Position numbers and translations under genes: made by a program
Notes under the pieces: generated by a model
Database searches by the model: none
Seen by the model: the letters and a program-made list of their open reading frames with translations, nothing else
What the model was told of the DNA's origin: nothing
In this document: one piece after another, positions 54,155 through 61,686 of the stretch
How the letters are laid out: each line of letters begins with the position of its first letter
Position numbering within the stretch: position 1 is the first letter of the stretch
Source: Sphingomonas oligophenolica
Lineage (GTDB): Bacteria; Pseudomonadota; Alphaproteobacteria; Sphingomonadales; Sphingomonadaceae
Assembly: GCF_006438955.1 (NCBI RefSeq)
Contig: NZ_RCZK01000003.1
Span: 124,001-188,000, forward strand
Direction of reading: 5' to 3'
Length of the DNA stretch: 64,000 bases

Positions 54155-54367
54155 TTGGCCGATAATCCCGCTTTCTACCGTGCGCGTGCCGCCGAACAGC
54201 ATGCCGCTGCCGAAGCCGCCACTCTCGACAATGTCCGCGATCGCTGCGAGCGCGCTGCCAAGGCGTGGGACGAAATGGCGGCCCGCGCCGAACGCACCGA
54301 AACGATGCGCCATGCGCGCGAAGCGAAGGCGCAACAGGCGCGGATGGAACTCGCCGCCGCCGGTTGA
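54155..54367 (+). CDS. Small coiled-coil protein, TTG start
   Basis: A 70-residue, alanine- and arginine-rich helical protein (MADNPAFYRARAAEQHAAAEAATLDNVRDRCERAAKAWDEMA...). The only sensible start is TTG at 54155, six bases after AGGAG. The sequence recalls short alphaproteobacterial proteins of unknown function with the pattern 'R...E..A..A....NVRER'. Monocistronic. Confidence 0.7.
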   Translation: MADNPAFYRARAAEQHAAAEAATLDNVRDRCERAAKAWDEMAARAERTETMRHAREAKAQQARMELAAAG

Positions 54368-54450
54368 GCGGCCGACTCGCAACCTTTCTGCCCTCCCAAC
54401 CATTCTCACCCCGTCACGATCGTTGCGTGGCGGGTTCAGGGAGATGGGAT

Positions 54451-54858
54451 ATGCGTAGGTTGTTATTGGGTGTCGGCGCGGCGATGACGCTGGCAGGGTG
54501 TTCGGCCTTGGGCGGCTATGGCAGCAGCGGATTGGGTTCGGGCTATTCGGCTTATGACTACAACCGGCCTGACCCGAGCTACAACGGCTATTACGCCGAT
54601 CGCTACTACACCCAGAATTCGCGCTATGGCGAACGCCGGATGGCGAACAACGACCGCGTCTATGTCGGCCAGAACGGCCAATATTATTGCCGTCGTCCCG
54701 ATGGCACGACCGGGTTGATCGTCGGCGGCATTGCGGGTGGTGCCCTGGGCGCATTGATCACCTCGGGCGGATCGCAGACGCTGGGTACGCTGCTCGGCGC
54801 GGCAGGCGGCGCGATCGCGGGTCGCGCGATCGACCGCAACAACGTCAAATGCAAATGA
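54451..54858 (+). CDS. Glycine-zipper lipoprotein (17 kDa surface antigen-like)
   Basis: A 135-residue outer-membrane lipoprotein: lipobox LAGC (cysteine 17), a tyrosine-rich middle (SGYSAYDYNRPDPSYNGYY), and a glycine-zipper hairpin GLIVGGIAGGALGALITSGG followed by a second GTLLGAAGGAIAGRAID. This 2TM glycine-zipper arrangement is typical of the Rickettsia 17-kDa antigen family. GGGAGAT precedes the ATG at 54451. Confidence 0.85.
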   Translation: MRRLLLGVGAAMTLAGCSALGGYGSSGLGSGYSAYDYNRPDPSYNGYYADRYYTQNSRYGERRMANNDRVYVGQNGQYYCRRPDGTTGLIVGGIAGGALGALITSGGSQTLGTLLGAAGGAIAGRAIDRNNVKCK

Positions 54859-54917
54859 GTCGACACGGGGAGCGGTAACGCTCCCCGACGATTTTCCGGC
54901 GGTATTTCGAGTTTGAC

Positions 54918-54943
54918 TGCCTAGGCAATAATTGCCACGGCAA
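54918..54943. promoter_or_regulatory. Paired MarR-type operator palindromes
   Basis: TGCCTAGGCA (54918-54927) and TGCCACGGCA (54933-54942) are two TGCC-NN-GGCA palindromes with starts 15 bases apart, 5-30 bases before the MarR gene ATG. The arrangement fits autoregulation of the efflux operon. Confidence 0.6.
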
Positions 54944-54947
54944 CGAG

Positions 54948-55412
54948 ATGCCGTTTTATTCCGCTTCGGATTTCTATCCCGATTCGTCGTTGGGCTATCT
55001 GGCGCGGCGGGTTTTCCAAATTTCGACCGTGGGACTCGAACCGGTGTTCGAGCCCGAGGGGATCACGCTAACCCATTGGTTGGCGCTGGTGTCGATCCAC
55101 CTCAATCCGGGTAGCACCTGCGCCGATCTCGCGCGCGACATCGCGCATGACAAGGGCGCGACCACCCGGCTTATCGATGCGCTGGTCGAACGGTCATGGG
55201 TTGAGCGCGACCGCGACGGCGCTGATCGCCGGGTCGTGAAGCTGTCGCTCACCGATGCGGGCGAGGCGGTGGCGCAGCGCGCGCGGCTGAAGGTGATGGC
55301 GCGCTGGAATGCGTGGCTTGCGGACTGGTCGAACGAGGACGCGGCGGAACTCGTCCGGCTGTTGCAGAAACTCCATACGACGCTCGCCGATGCTAGCGAG
55401 GACGGCGCATGA
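54948..55412 (+). CDS. MarR family transcriptional regulator
   Basis: A 154-residue winged-helix repressor. Recognition region HDKGATTRLIDALVERSWVERDRDGADRRVVKLSLTDAG (in parts) is the classic MarR wing with DRR. Dimerisation helices flank it. It is first in an operon with an outer membrane factor, a membrane fusion protein and an MFS pump, each overlapping the next, so it almost certainly controls this efflux system in response to a toxic ligand. Paired palindromes lie just upstream. Confidence 0.92.
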   Translation: MPFYSASDFYPDSSLGYLARRVFQISTVGLEPVFEPEGITLTHWLALVSIHLNPGSTCADLARDIAHDKGATTRLIDALVERSWVERDRDGADRRVVKLSLTDAGEAVAQRARLKVMARWNAWLADWSNEDAAELVRLLQKLHTTLADASEDGA

Positions 55413-56812
55413 ACGGGCACCGCTGGCTGGCGCCGACGCTGTTGCTCGCGGGCTGTGCGATTCCGGCGGCCAAGCCGGCGGTCGCGCCGATCGCGCCCGA
55501 AACGCTCGGATTGGCGACGCTGCCCGCGCCGACGATCGCCGATTCCTGGTGGACCGCGTTCGGCGATCCGCAGCTCGATCGGGTTGTGACCGATGCGATC
55601 GCGGGCAATCCGACGCTCGATGCCGCGCTGGCGCGTTTGCGTCTGGCGGAAGCGACGCTATCGACCCGGCGCGCCGCGGATGGACCCGACGTCACGCTTG
55701 ACGGGTCGGCGGCGATCGCGCGGCTGTCGGGCAAATATACGATTCCGCCGCCCTATGCGGGGTCGGTGCGATTCGTCGGCGATAGTCATGCCGGACTGGC
55801 GTGGAACCTCGACCTGTTCGGGCGTCAGCGGGCGGCGATCGCGGGGGCGCGGGCCAGCGCGGATGCGGCGCGGCTCGACCTCGTCGCGGCGCGGATCGCG
55901 CTCGCGGGATCGGTGACGCAGATCTATATCGATCTCGCACGCGCCGAAGAGCAGGCACGAATTGCGCGGCGTACGATCGCGGCGCGGCAGGATTCGCTGC
56001 GGCTCGTCAGGGTCCGCATTCGCAGCAAGCTTGCGAGCAATCTTGAAGCGACCGCGGCGCAAACGCTGCTCGCACAGGCGCAGGGCGCGCAGGTGCGGGC
56101 CGCGGGCGCCCGCGCGCTCGCCGCCAATGCGCTGGCTGCGCTCGCGGGGCGGGGGACCGACTACGCCGCCGCGATCGGCCCGACGTCGCTGCGCTTCGAC
56201 GCCGCGATTGCGCTGCCCGCGCGCGTTCCCGCCGATCTGCTCGCGCGGCGGGCGGACATCGCCGCCGCGCAGGCGCGGATCGAGGCGGCGGCGGCGGGAC
56301 GACAGGTCGCGCGCCGATCCTTCTATCCCAACATCAATCTGTCGGCACTCGCTGGGTTTCAGGCGATCGGGATCGGCAACCTGCTGAGCCTCGATGCGGG
56401 CACCGCCAATGTCGGCCCCGCGATCCACCTGCCGCTCTTCGACAACGGTCGGTTGAAGGCGGGGCTGGCGGGTGCGACCGCCGAACTCGACGTCGCGACC
56501 GCGGATTACAACGATCGCGTGATCGGTGCGGTGCGCGAGGCCGCCGACGCGATCGCGCTGATCGGCAACCTCGCCGACCAGCGCGCGCATGCACGCGAAG
56601 TCGTGACAGGGTATGCCGAAACCGGGCGGCTCAATGCGATCCGCGTCTCGAGCGGGCTCGGCAGCAAGCTCGACCTGGTCGACAATGACGTCCGCCAACT
56701 TGATGCGGAACTCGCCCAGGCCAACCTTGCCGCCGATGCCGCGCGCCAGCGGGTCGCGCTGGTGATGGCGATGGGCGGCGGTTTCTCGACGTCACAAGAG
56801 TATCAGCCATGA
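55409..56812 (+). CDS. Outer membrane efflux channel (NodT/OprM family)
   Basis: A 467-residue TolC-type lipoprotein: N-terminal lipobox-like LLLAGCAIPA, conserved SWWTAFGDPQLDRVV, repeated coiled-coil halves with ARAEEQARIAR and ELAQANLAADAARQRVAL, and the equatorial DLLARRADIAAAQARIEAA block shared by NodT-type proteins. The ATG overlaps the marR stop by 4 bases. Forms the exit duct for the pump encoded by the next two genes. Confidence 0.92.
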   Translation: MNGHRWLAPTLLLAGCAIPAAKPAVAPIAPETLGLATLPAPTIADSWWTAFGDPQLDRVVTDAIAGNPTLDAALARLRLAEATLSTRRAADGPDVTLDGSAAIARLSGKYTIPPPYAGSVRFVGDSHAGLAWNLDLFGRQRAAIAGARASADAARLDLVAARIALAGSVTQIYIDLARAEEQARIARRTIAARQDSLRLVRVRIRSKLASNLEATAAQTLLAQAQGAQVRAAGARALAANALAALAGRGTDYAAAIGPTSLRFDAAIALPARVPADLLARRADIAAAQARIEAAAAGRQVARRSFYPNINLSALAGFQAIGIGNLLSLDAGTANVGPAIHLPLFDNGRLKAGLAGATAELDVATADYNDRVIGAVREAADAIALIGNLADQRAHAREVVTGYAETGRLNAIRVSSGLGSKLDLVDNDVRQLDAELAQANLAADAARQRVALVMAMGGGFSTSQEYQP

Positions 56813-58062
56813 CCGCCGACGCCCCTGTCCTCGACGCCCCCGTTGCCGAGACCCCCAGCACCGTGGTGCAGCCCGCCGCCCCGCAGGCATCCGCCCCGAT
56901 CACCCCGGAAACACCCCCGGTTGCACCCGCGGGCAAGCCGCGCGCCCGGCGGCGTGGGCTGACAATCCTGGCGATCGTCGTCGTCATCGGGCTGATCGTC
57001 TGGGCGCTGGCGCATTTCCTGCTCGCCAAGCCCGAAGAAGTGACCGACGACGCTTATGTCGCGGGCGACGTCGTTGCGATCACCGCGCGCGAATCGGGCA
57101 CCGTGCTCGCGATCCGCGCCGACAATACCCAGACCGTCACCGCGGGGCAGGCGTTGATCGACCTCGATCCCGCGACCGCCGACGTCAACCTTTCCTCGGC
57201 GGCGGCAGACCTGGCGACCGCGGTGCGATCGACCCGCGCCGACTTCTCGAAGGTCGGCGCGAGCGACGCGGGTGTCGTCCAGGCGCGCGCGTCGCTATCG
57301 GCGGCTGAGGGTGACTATACCCGCCGCCGGTCCGCCGCCGCCGCGGGCGCGATCTCGGGCGAGGAACTCAGCCACGCCGCCGACGCGGTGAAGGTTGCGC
57401 GCGCCACCCTGCAGCTCGCGCTGGCGCAGCAGAACCAGTCGCGCACCGCGGTATCAGGCACCGATGTGGCGTCCAATCCGTCGGTCCTCGCCGCGATCGC
57501 CGCGTATCGCCGCGCCGCGATCGCGCGCAGCCACATGCACATCGTCGCGCCGATCACCGGCGTCGTCGCACAGCGCACCGTCCAGCTCGGCCAGCAGGTC
57601 GCGGCGGGTACCCCGCTGATGGCGGTCGTCCCGCTCGATCGGGTCTGGATCGACGCCAATTTCCGCGAGACGCAGCTCAAGGATCTGCGCATCGGCCAGC
57701 CCGCGACCATCACCGCGGACATGTATGGCGGCGATGTCGTCTATCACGGCAAGGTGGTCGGCGTCGGCGCGGGTTCGGGCAACGCCTTCGCGCTGCTGCC
57801 GCCGCAGAATGCCAGCGGCAACTGGATCAAGATCGTCCAGCGGGTGCCGGTGCGGATCGCACTCGATTCGCGGGAACTCCATGCCAATCCGCTCCGGATC
57901 GGGCTGTCGGTCAAGACGACCGTCGATACCGCGAACCGCTCGGGTCGGCGGCTGGGCACGCCCGCGAAGAACAGCGGAGCGACCTATGGCGGCGAGGCAA
58001 CCGGCGCGTCCGATCCCGCGGTCGAGGCGCGGATTCGCCAGATCATCGCGGCCAATCGCTGA
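56809..58062 (+). CDS. EmrA-type membrane fusion protein (HlyD family)
   Basis: A 417-residue periplasmic adaptor: proline/alanine-rich cytoplasmic start, one transmembrane helix (RGLTILAIVVVIGLIVWALAHF), then DDAYVAGDVVAITARESGTVLAI (lipoyl half one), an alpha-hairpin rich in alanine and the second lipoyl half with SHMHIVAPITGVVAQRTVQLGQQV (in parts) and VWIDANFRETQLKDL. Matches EmrA in order and length. Overlaps both neighbours (4 bases and 1 base). Confidence 0.92.
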   Translation: MTADAPVLDAPVAETPSTVVQPAAPQASAPITPETPPVAPAGKPRARRRGLTILAIVVVIGLIVWALAHFLLAKPEEVTDDAYVAGDVVAITARESGTVLAIRADNTQTVTAGQALIDLDPATADVNLSSAAADLATAVRSTRADFSKVGASDAGVVQARASLSAAEGDYTRRRSAAAAGAISGEELSHAADAVKVARATLQLALAQQNQSRTAVSGTDVASNPSVLAAIAAYRRAAIARSHMHIVAPITGVVAQRTVQLGQQVAAGTPLMAVVPLDRVWIDANFRETQLKDLRIGQPATITADMYGGDVVYHGKVVGVGAGSGNAFALLPPQNASGNWIKIVQRVPVRIALDSRELHANPLRIGLSVKTTVDTANRSGRRLGTPAKNSGATYGGEATGASDPAVEARIRQIIAANR

Positions 58063-59612
58063 TGGCTGGGGCGCCGCCTGGCGGCGCTGAATTGCCCCCG
58101 CTCCGGGGGGGATCGCTCGCGCTGGTTTCCATCGCGCTGGCGCTCGGCACCTTCATGATGGTGCTCGATTCGACGATCGCCAACGTGTCGCTGCCGACGA
58201 TCGCGGGCAATCTAGGGGTGTCGGCGGATAATTCGATCTGGATCGTGACCGCCTTCGCGGTCAGCCAGGGAATCGCGGTACCGCTGACGGGATGGCTGAT
58301 GGGCCGGTTCGGGATGGTCCGCACCTTTTGCGTCGCGGTGGCGCTGTTCACGCTCGCCTCGTTCCTCTGCGGGATCGCGTGGAGCCTGCCCTCGCTGATC
58401 GTGTTCCGCGTGCTCCAGGGCGCGGTCGCGGGGCCGATCATGCCGGGCAGCCAAGCGCTGCTGATCTCGGTCTTCCCCAGCGACAAGCGCGCGACCGCGC
58501 TCGGCATCTGGTCGATGACGACGCTGGTCGCGCCGATCATGGGGCCGATCCTGGGCGGCTATATCAGCGACAATTACCATTGGGGCTGGATCTTCCTGAT
58601 CAACGTGCCGTTCGGCATCTTCGTCAGCCTGATCTGCTGGCGCGGGCTGAAGACGCGCGAGACGCGGACGCGCAAGCTGCGGATCGACAGTGTCGGGCTG
58701 ATGCTGCTGGTGGTGTGGGTGGGATCGATGCAGGTGATGCTCGATCTCGGCAAGGACGCCGATTGGTTCAACGATCCGATGATCGTCGTCCTCGCGGTAA
58801 TCGCCGCGGTGGGCTTCGTCGCGTGGATCATCTGGGAATTGACCGACGCCAACCCGACGGTCGACCTGTCGCTGTTCGCGAACCGCAACTTCGCGATCGG
58901 CAACATCGCGTTTTCGCTGGGCTATGCGGTGTTCTTCGCGAACATCCTGCTGTTGCCGCTGTGGCTCCAGACCCAGCTTGGCTACACTGCGACCTGGGCC
59001 GGGCTGATCGCGGCGCCGAGCGGACTCGTCGCGGTGCTGATGACCCCGCTGGTCGCGCGGCTCAGCGGCAAGTTCGACGCGCGGTTGCTCGCGACGGTGG
59101 CGTTCGCGGCGTTCGCGGTATCCTATTGGATGCGCTCGGAGCTGACGACCAACGCCAGCGCGTGGGATTTCATGCTGCCGCTGCTCGTCCAGGGCATCGC
59201 GATGAGCACTTTCTTCCTGTCGATGCTGACGATCGCGCTCGATCGCATCCCCCCCGAACGGATGCCGTCGGCGACGGGGATGTCGAACTTCACCCGGATC
59301 GTCGCGGGATCGTTCGCGGCGTCGATCATCACCACCGCGTGGGATCGCCGCGAGGCGTTCCACCAGAGCCGCCTGGCGGACGCGGTCGGAACGGGCATGC
59401 CGCTCAATATGGCGCGCACCGCGCTCAATAATCTGGGGCTGACCGATGTTCAGGCCGCCGGGGCGGTGACCCGGCAATTGGTGGGGCAGGCGTATCTGCT
59501 CGCGTCGACCGACCTGTTTCGGGTGTCGGCGTGGCTGTGCGTCGCGCTGATCGTGATCGTGTGGTTCACCCGGCGGCCCTCGGGCGGGGGCGCACCGGTC
59601 GCCGCGGACTGA
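58062..59612 (+). CDS. EmrB-type MFS drug transporter (DHA2 family)
   Basis: A 516-residue transporter with 14 predicted transmembrane helices. Motif D-like LDSTIANVSLPTIAGNLG at helix 1, ISVFPSDKRATALGIWS (motif A region), and the helix-5 motif C-like LVAPIMGPILGGYISDNYHW. It should export drugs or other hydrophobic compounds by proton antiport through EmrA and the outer membrane channel. The ATG shares a base with the emrA-like stop (TGATG). Confidence 0.93.
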   Translation: MAGAPPGGAELPPLRGGSLALVSIALALGTFMMVLDSTIANVSLPTIAGNLGVSADNSIWIVTAFAVSQGIAVPLTGWLMGRFGMVRTFCVAVALFTLASFLCGIAWSLPSLIVFRVLQGAVAGPIMPGSQALLISVFPSDKRATALGIWSMTTLVAPIMGPILGGYISDNYHWGWIFLINVPFGIFVSLICWRGLKTRETRTRKLRIDSVGLMLLVVWVGSMQVMLDLGKDADWFNDPMIVVLAVIAAVGFVAWIIWELTDANPTVDLSLFANRNFAIGNIAFSLGYAVFFANILLLPLWLQTQLGYTATWAGLIAAPSGLVAVLMTPLVARLSGKFDARLLATVAFAAFAVSYWMRSELTTNASAWDFMLPLLVQGIAMSTFFLSMLTIALDRIPPERMPSATGMSNFTRIVAGSFAASIITTAWDRREAFHQSRLADAVGTGMPLNMARTALNNLGLTDVQAAGAVTRQLVGQAYLLASTDLFRVSAWLCVALIVIVWFTRRPSGGGAPVAAD

Positions 59613-59615
59613 GCC

Positions 59616-60089
59616 TTATTGCTTGACCACGGTGCGATGCATCGGTGCGAGTTTGGCGAGGAAGCGGTTCTGCGCGTCGAACCGGATATGTTCCTTGCGC
59701 ATGGCGGCCTGGAGATTCTCGACCAGCGCCGCGAAGTCGGCCTGCTGGACGCCCATGTCCTTGTGCGCGGCGGCCATCGTCCGCCCGCTATAGTCGCAGG
59801 GTCCGTGGAGGATGTAGCAGAACTGCTCTTTCAACGTCCGCCGCAACCGGACCATGTCATGGCCCTTGAAAATATCGGAGATGCGTGGATCGATCAGGCT
59901 GCGATCGACCGTGTCGTCGACGATCCGCGCGATTCCGGCGGCCTCGTGGAAGGCGCGCCACATTGCGGTCCCGCGGAACGGCGTCGCCCCGGCATTGGCG
60001 CTGTCATGCACATAGGACGCGACCGGCTGTTCGGTGGGGACGACCGCGGCCTGCGGGCCGAGGACTAAGAGGAGGGCCAGCGTGAGCAT
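59616..60089 (-). CDS. Group 1 truncated hemoglobin, exported
   Basis: A 157-residue protein. A signal peptide (MLTLALLLVLGPQAA) is followed by a 2/2 globin with IDPRISDIFKGHDMVRLRRTLKEQFCYILHGPCDYSG (in parts) and the proximal histidine in MAAAHKDMGVQQADFAAL. Periplasmic truncated hemoglobins are unusual; members of this cluster type probably bind O2 or NO. It is transcribed after the DUF3034 gene on the minus strand. The 3' end is 3 bp from the EmrB-like stop (convergent). Confidence 0.85.
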   Translation of the reverse strand: MLTLALLLVLGPQAAVVPTEQPVASYVHDSANAGATPFRGTAMWRAFHEAAGIARIVDDTVDRSLIDPRISDIFKGHDMVRLRRTLKEQFCYILHGPCDYSGRTMAAAHKDMGVQQADFAALVENLQAAMRKEHIRFDAQNRFLAKLAPMHRTVVKQ

Positions 60090-60105
60090 CGCATATATCC
60101 TTGCG

Positions 60106-60993
60106 CTAAAAACCGCCTTGAAGCGACATGAACAGCCCGCGTTGCTTCTCGACGGTGGCGATGGCGCCCAGATCGGCATAGGCGGCGGTAATCGAGAGAT
60201 GACGCTGGATCGCCCACGCGGCGAAGAGGTCGTAGCTGTCGGTTTCGCGCGCGAAATTCAAATTATTGGGCTTCATCCGATATTCGACACCGACGAGCAG
60301 GTTGCGCGCGAGCAGCTTGCCCGCCGATCCCTCGACCTGCGCGGTCCGGCCCGGCTGTTTGTCGCCACCGAAGCCCAGCAGGCCGAACTGGTTGGCCTTG
60401 GTGAACCGTACGGTGGCGTTGAACACCATCGATGCGGGTAGCCAGACCTTGGTCGCGGCGACGTAGAAATCGACGCCCTTATAGTCTCGCCCGCCGACCG
60501 CGCGGATGATGTTGCCGTGCTCGGCGATCTTGTACTGCGCGCCGACCGCGATCTGCGGCAGCAGCGTGTCCTGATCCCACACCGCATCGCCGATCACCCG
60601 CAGCTTCGCGCCGAGAACGTGCTGGCCGAAGGTGAACCCACGACCCAGCCCCAGCGCCGCGCCCGCCGCGCGGGTGTCGAACCGCTGGTAGGCATAGGAC
60701 AGCTCGACCAGGTCGGAAATGCCGATCGCCGCCCCCGCGGATGCCAGGTCGAAATCGGGGAGCGCGACATACGTCGCATGCGCGGTGCCGCCGGTGCCGT
60801 CTTCGGTCTCGTCGCCCGCGATCACCGCCCAAGTGGCCAGCCCGCCGCCCGCCGCGCCCTCAATGCTAGACATGCCCCCGGTCAGTAACAGTTTGCCGCC
60901 CTCGCGCCGTTCCGCGGCATCGGCGGGGGCGACAACCGCAATGATGCTAAGCGCGGCAACGACGGGCAGTAATTTCCTGGTAGACAATGACAT
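60106..60993 (-). CDS. DUF3034 family outer membrane protein
   Basis: A 295-residue exported beta-barrel-like protein: signal peptide to about residue 27, then strands with the DUF3034 blocks KLLLTGGMSSIEGAAGGGLATWAV (in parts), LVELSYAYQRFD, VLGAKLRVIGDAVWDQDTLLPQIAVGAQYK (in parts), LLVGVEYRMKPNNLNFA and the terminal GLFMSLQGGF ending in phenylalanine. Found near truncated hemoglobin and methylamine-utilisation-like genes in proteobacteria. First gene of the minus-strand pair. Confidence 0.85.
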   Translation of the reverse strand: MSLSTRKLLPVVAALSIIAVVAPADAAERREGGKLLLTGGMSSIEGAAGGGLATWAVIAGDETEDGTGGTAHATYVALPDFDLASAGAAIGISDLVELSYAYQRFDTRAAGAALGLGRGFTFGQHVLGAKLRVIGDAVWDQDTLLPQIAVGAQYKIAEHGNIIRAVGGRDYKGVDFYVAATKVWLPASMVFNATVRFTKANQFGLLGFGGDKQPGRTAQVEGSAGKLLARNLLVGVEYRMKPNNLNFARETDSYDLFAAWAIQRHLSITAAYADLGAIATVEKQRGLFMSLQGGF

Positions 60994-61095
60994 CGACGGC
61001 CCCCGGCTTCGATGCTCAGGTGGCGGATAATGGTTAACATTCGGTAGGGGCGCGCTTCACCGATCGGCAACCACGTGGCCCTATTGACGAGTAAT

Positions 61096-61686
61096 ATGAC
61101 CCCTCGCCATGCCATCATCGCCATTGCGCTTGCCATTTCCGGGGGCGCCCACGCGGCCACCGTAACGATCGACGTTCGCGGTCCCGATGGGCAGCCGCTG
61201 AGCGATGCGGTGGTCGTCGTCGAGGCCGCAGATTCACCCCGTGCCCCCCCTCACGGCACCTATGTGATGGAGCAGCGGGGAATCGCGTTTCAGCCGCACA
61301 TCCTCGTCGTGCCGGTCGGAGCGACGGTGGCGCTGCCCAATCGCGATGCGGTGCGGCACCACGTCTATTCGTTTTCGAAAGCGAAGAAGATCGATCTGAA
61401 GCTCTACGGCAAGGAGGATCAACGCAGCATCGTGTTCGACAAGGCGGGCGTCGTCGCGCTGGGCTGCAACATCCATGACAGCATGAGCGGGTTCATCTAC
61501 GTCACCGCCAATCCCTTCGCGGACCGCGCCAATGGTCAGGGCCGCGTCCAGATGACCGATGTCCCCGCCGGGAAAGCCACCGTCCGCGTCTGGTCGCCGT
61601 CGATCCGGGCGCCGAACAACACCCTCGTCCAGTCGGTCGTGATCCTCTCCAGCGGCTTTGCGACCACCTTTACCATCCACCGCTGA
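61096..61686 (+). CDS. Cupredoxin-domain protein (methylamine utilisation-like, MauL type)
   Basis: A 196-residue exported copper protein: signal peptide MTPRHAIIAIALAISGGAHA and a cupredoxin fold with candidate type 1 copper ligands His (RHHVYSF), Cys (ALGCNIHD), His (NIHD) and Met (SMSG). A C-terminal carboxypeptidase-regulatory-like beta segment (VPAGKATVRVWSPSI) follows. Usually annotated as methylamine utilisation protein although no methylamine dehydrogenase genes are here. Its stop overlaps the GGDEF-EAL start by one base (TGATG). Confidence 0.85.
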   Translation: MTPRHAIIAIALAISGGAHAATVTIDVRGPDGQPLSDAVVVVEAADSPRAPPHGTYVMEQRGIAFQPHILVVPVGATVALPNRDAVRHHVYSFSKAKKIDLKLYGKEDQRSIVFDKAGVVALGCNIHDSMSGFIYVTANPFADRANGQGRVQMTDVPAGKATVRVWSPSIRAPNNTLVQSVVILSSGFATTFTIHR

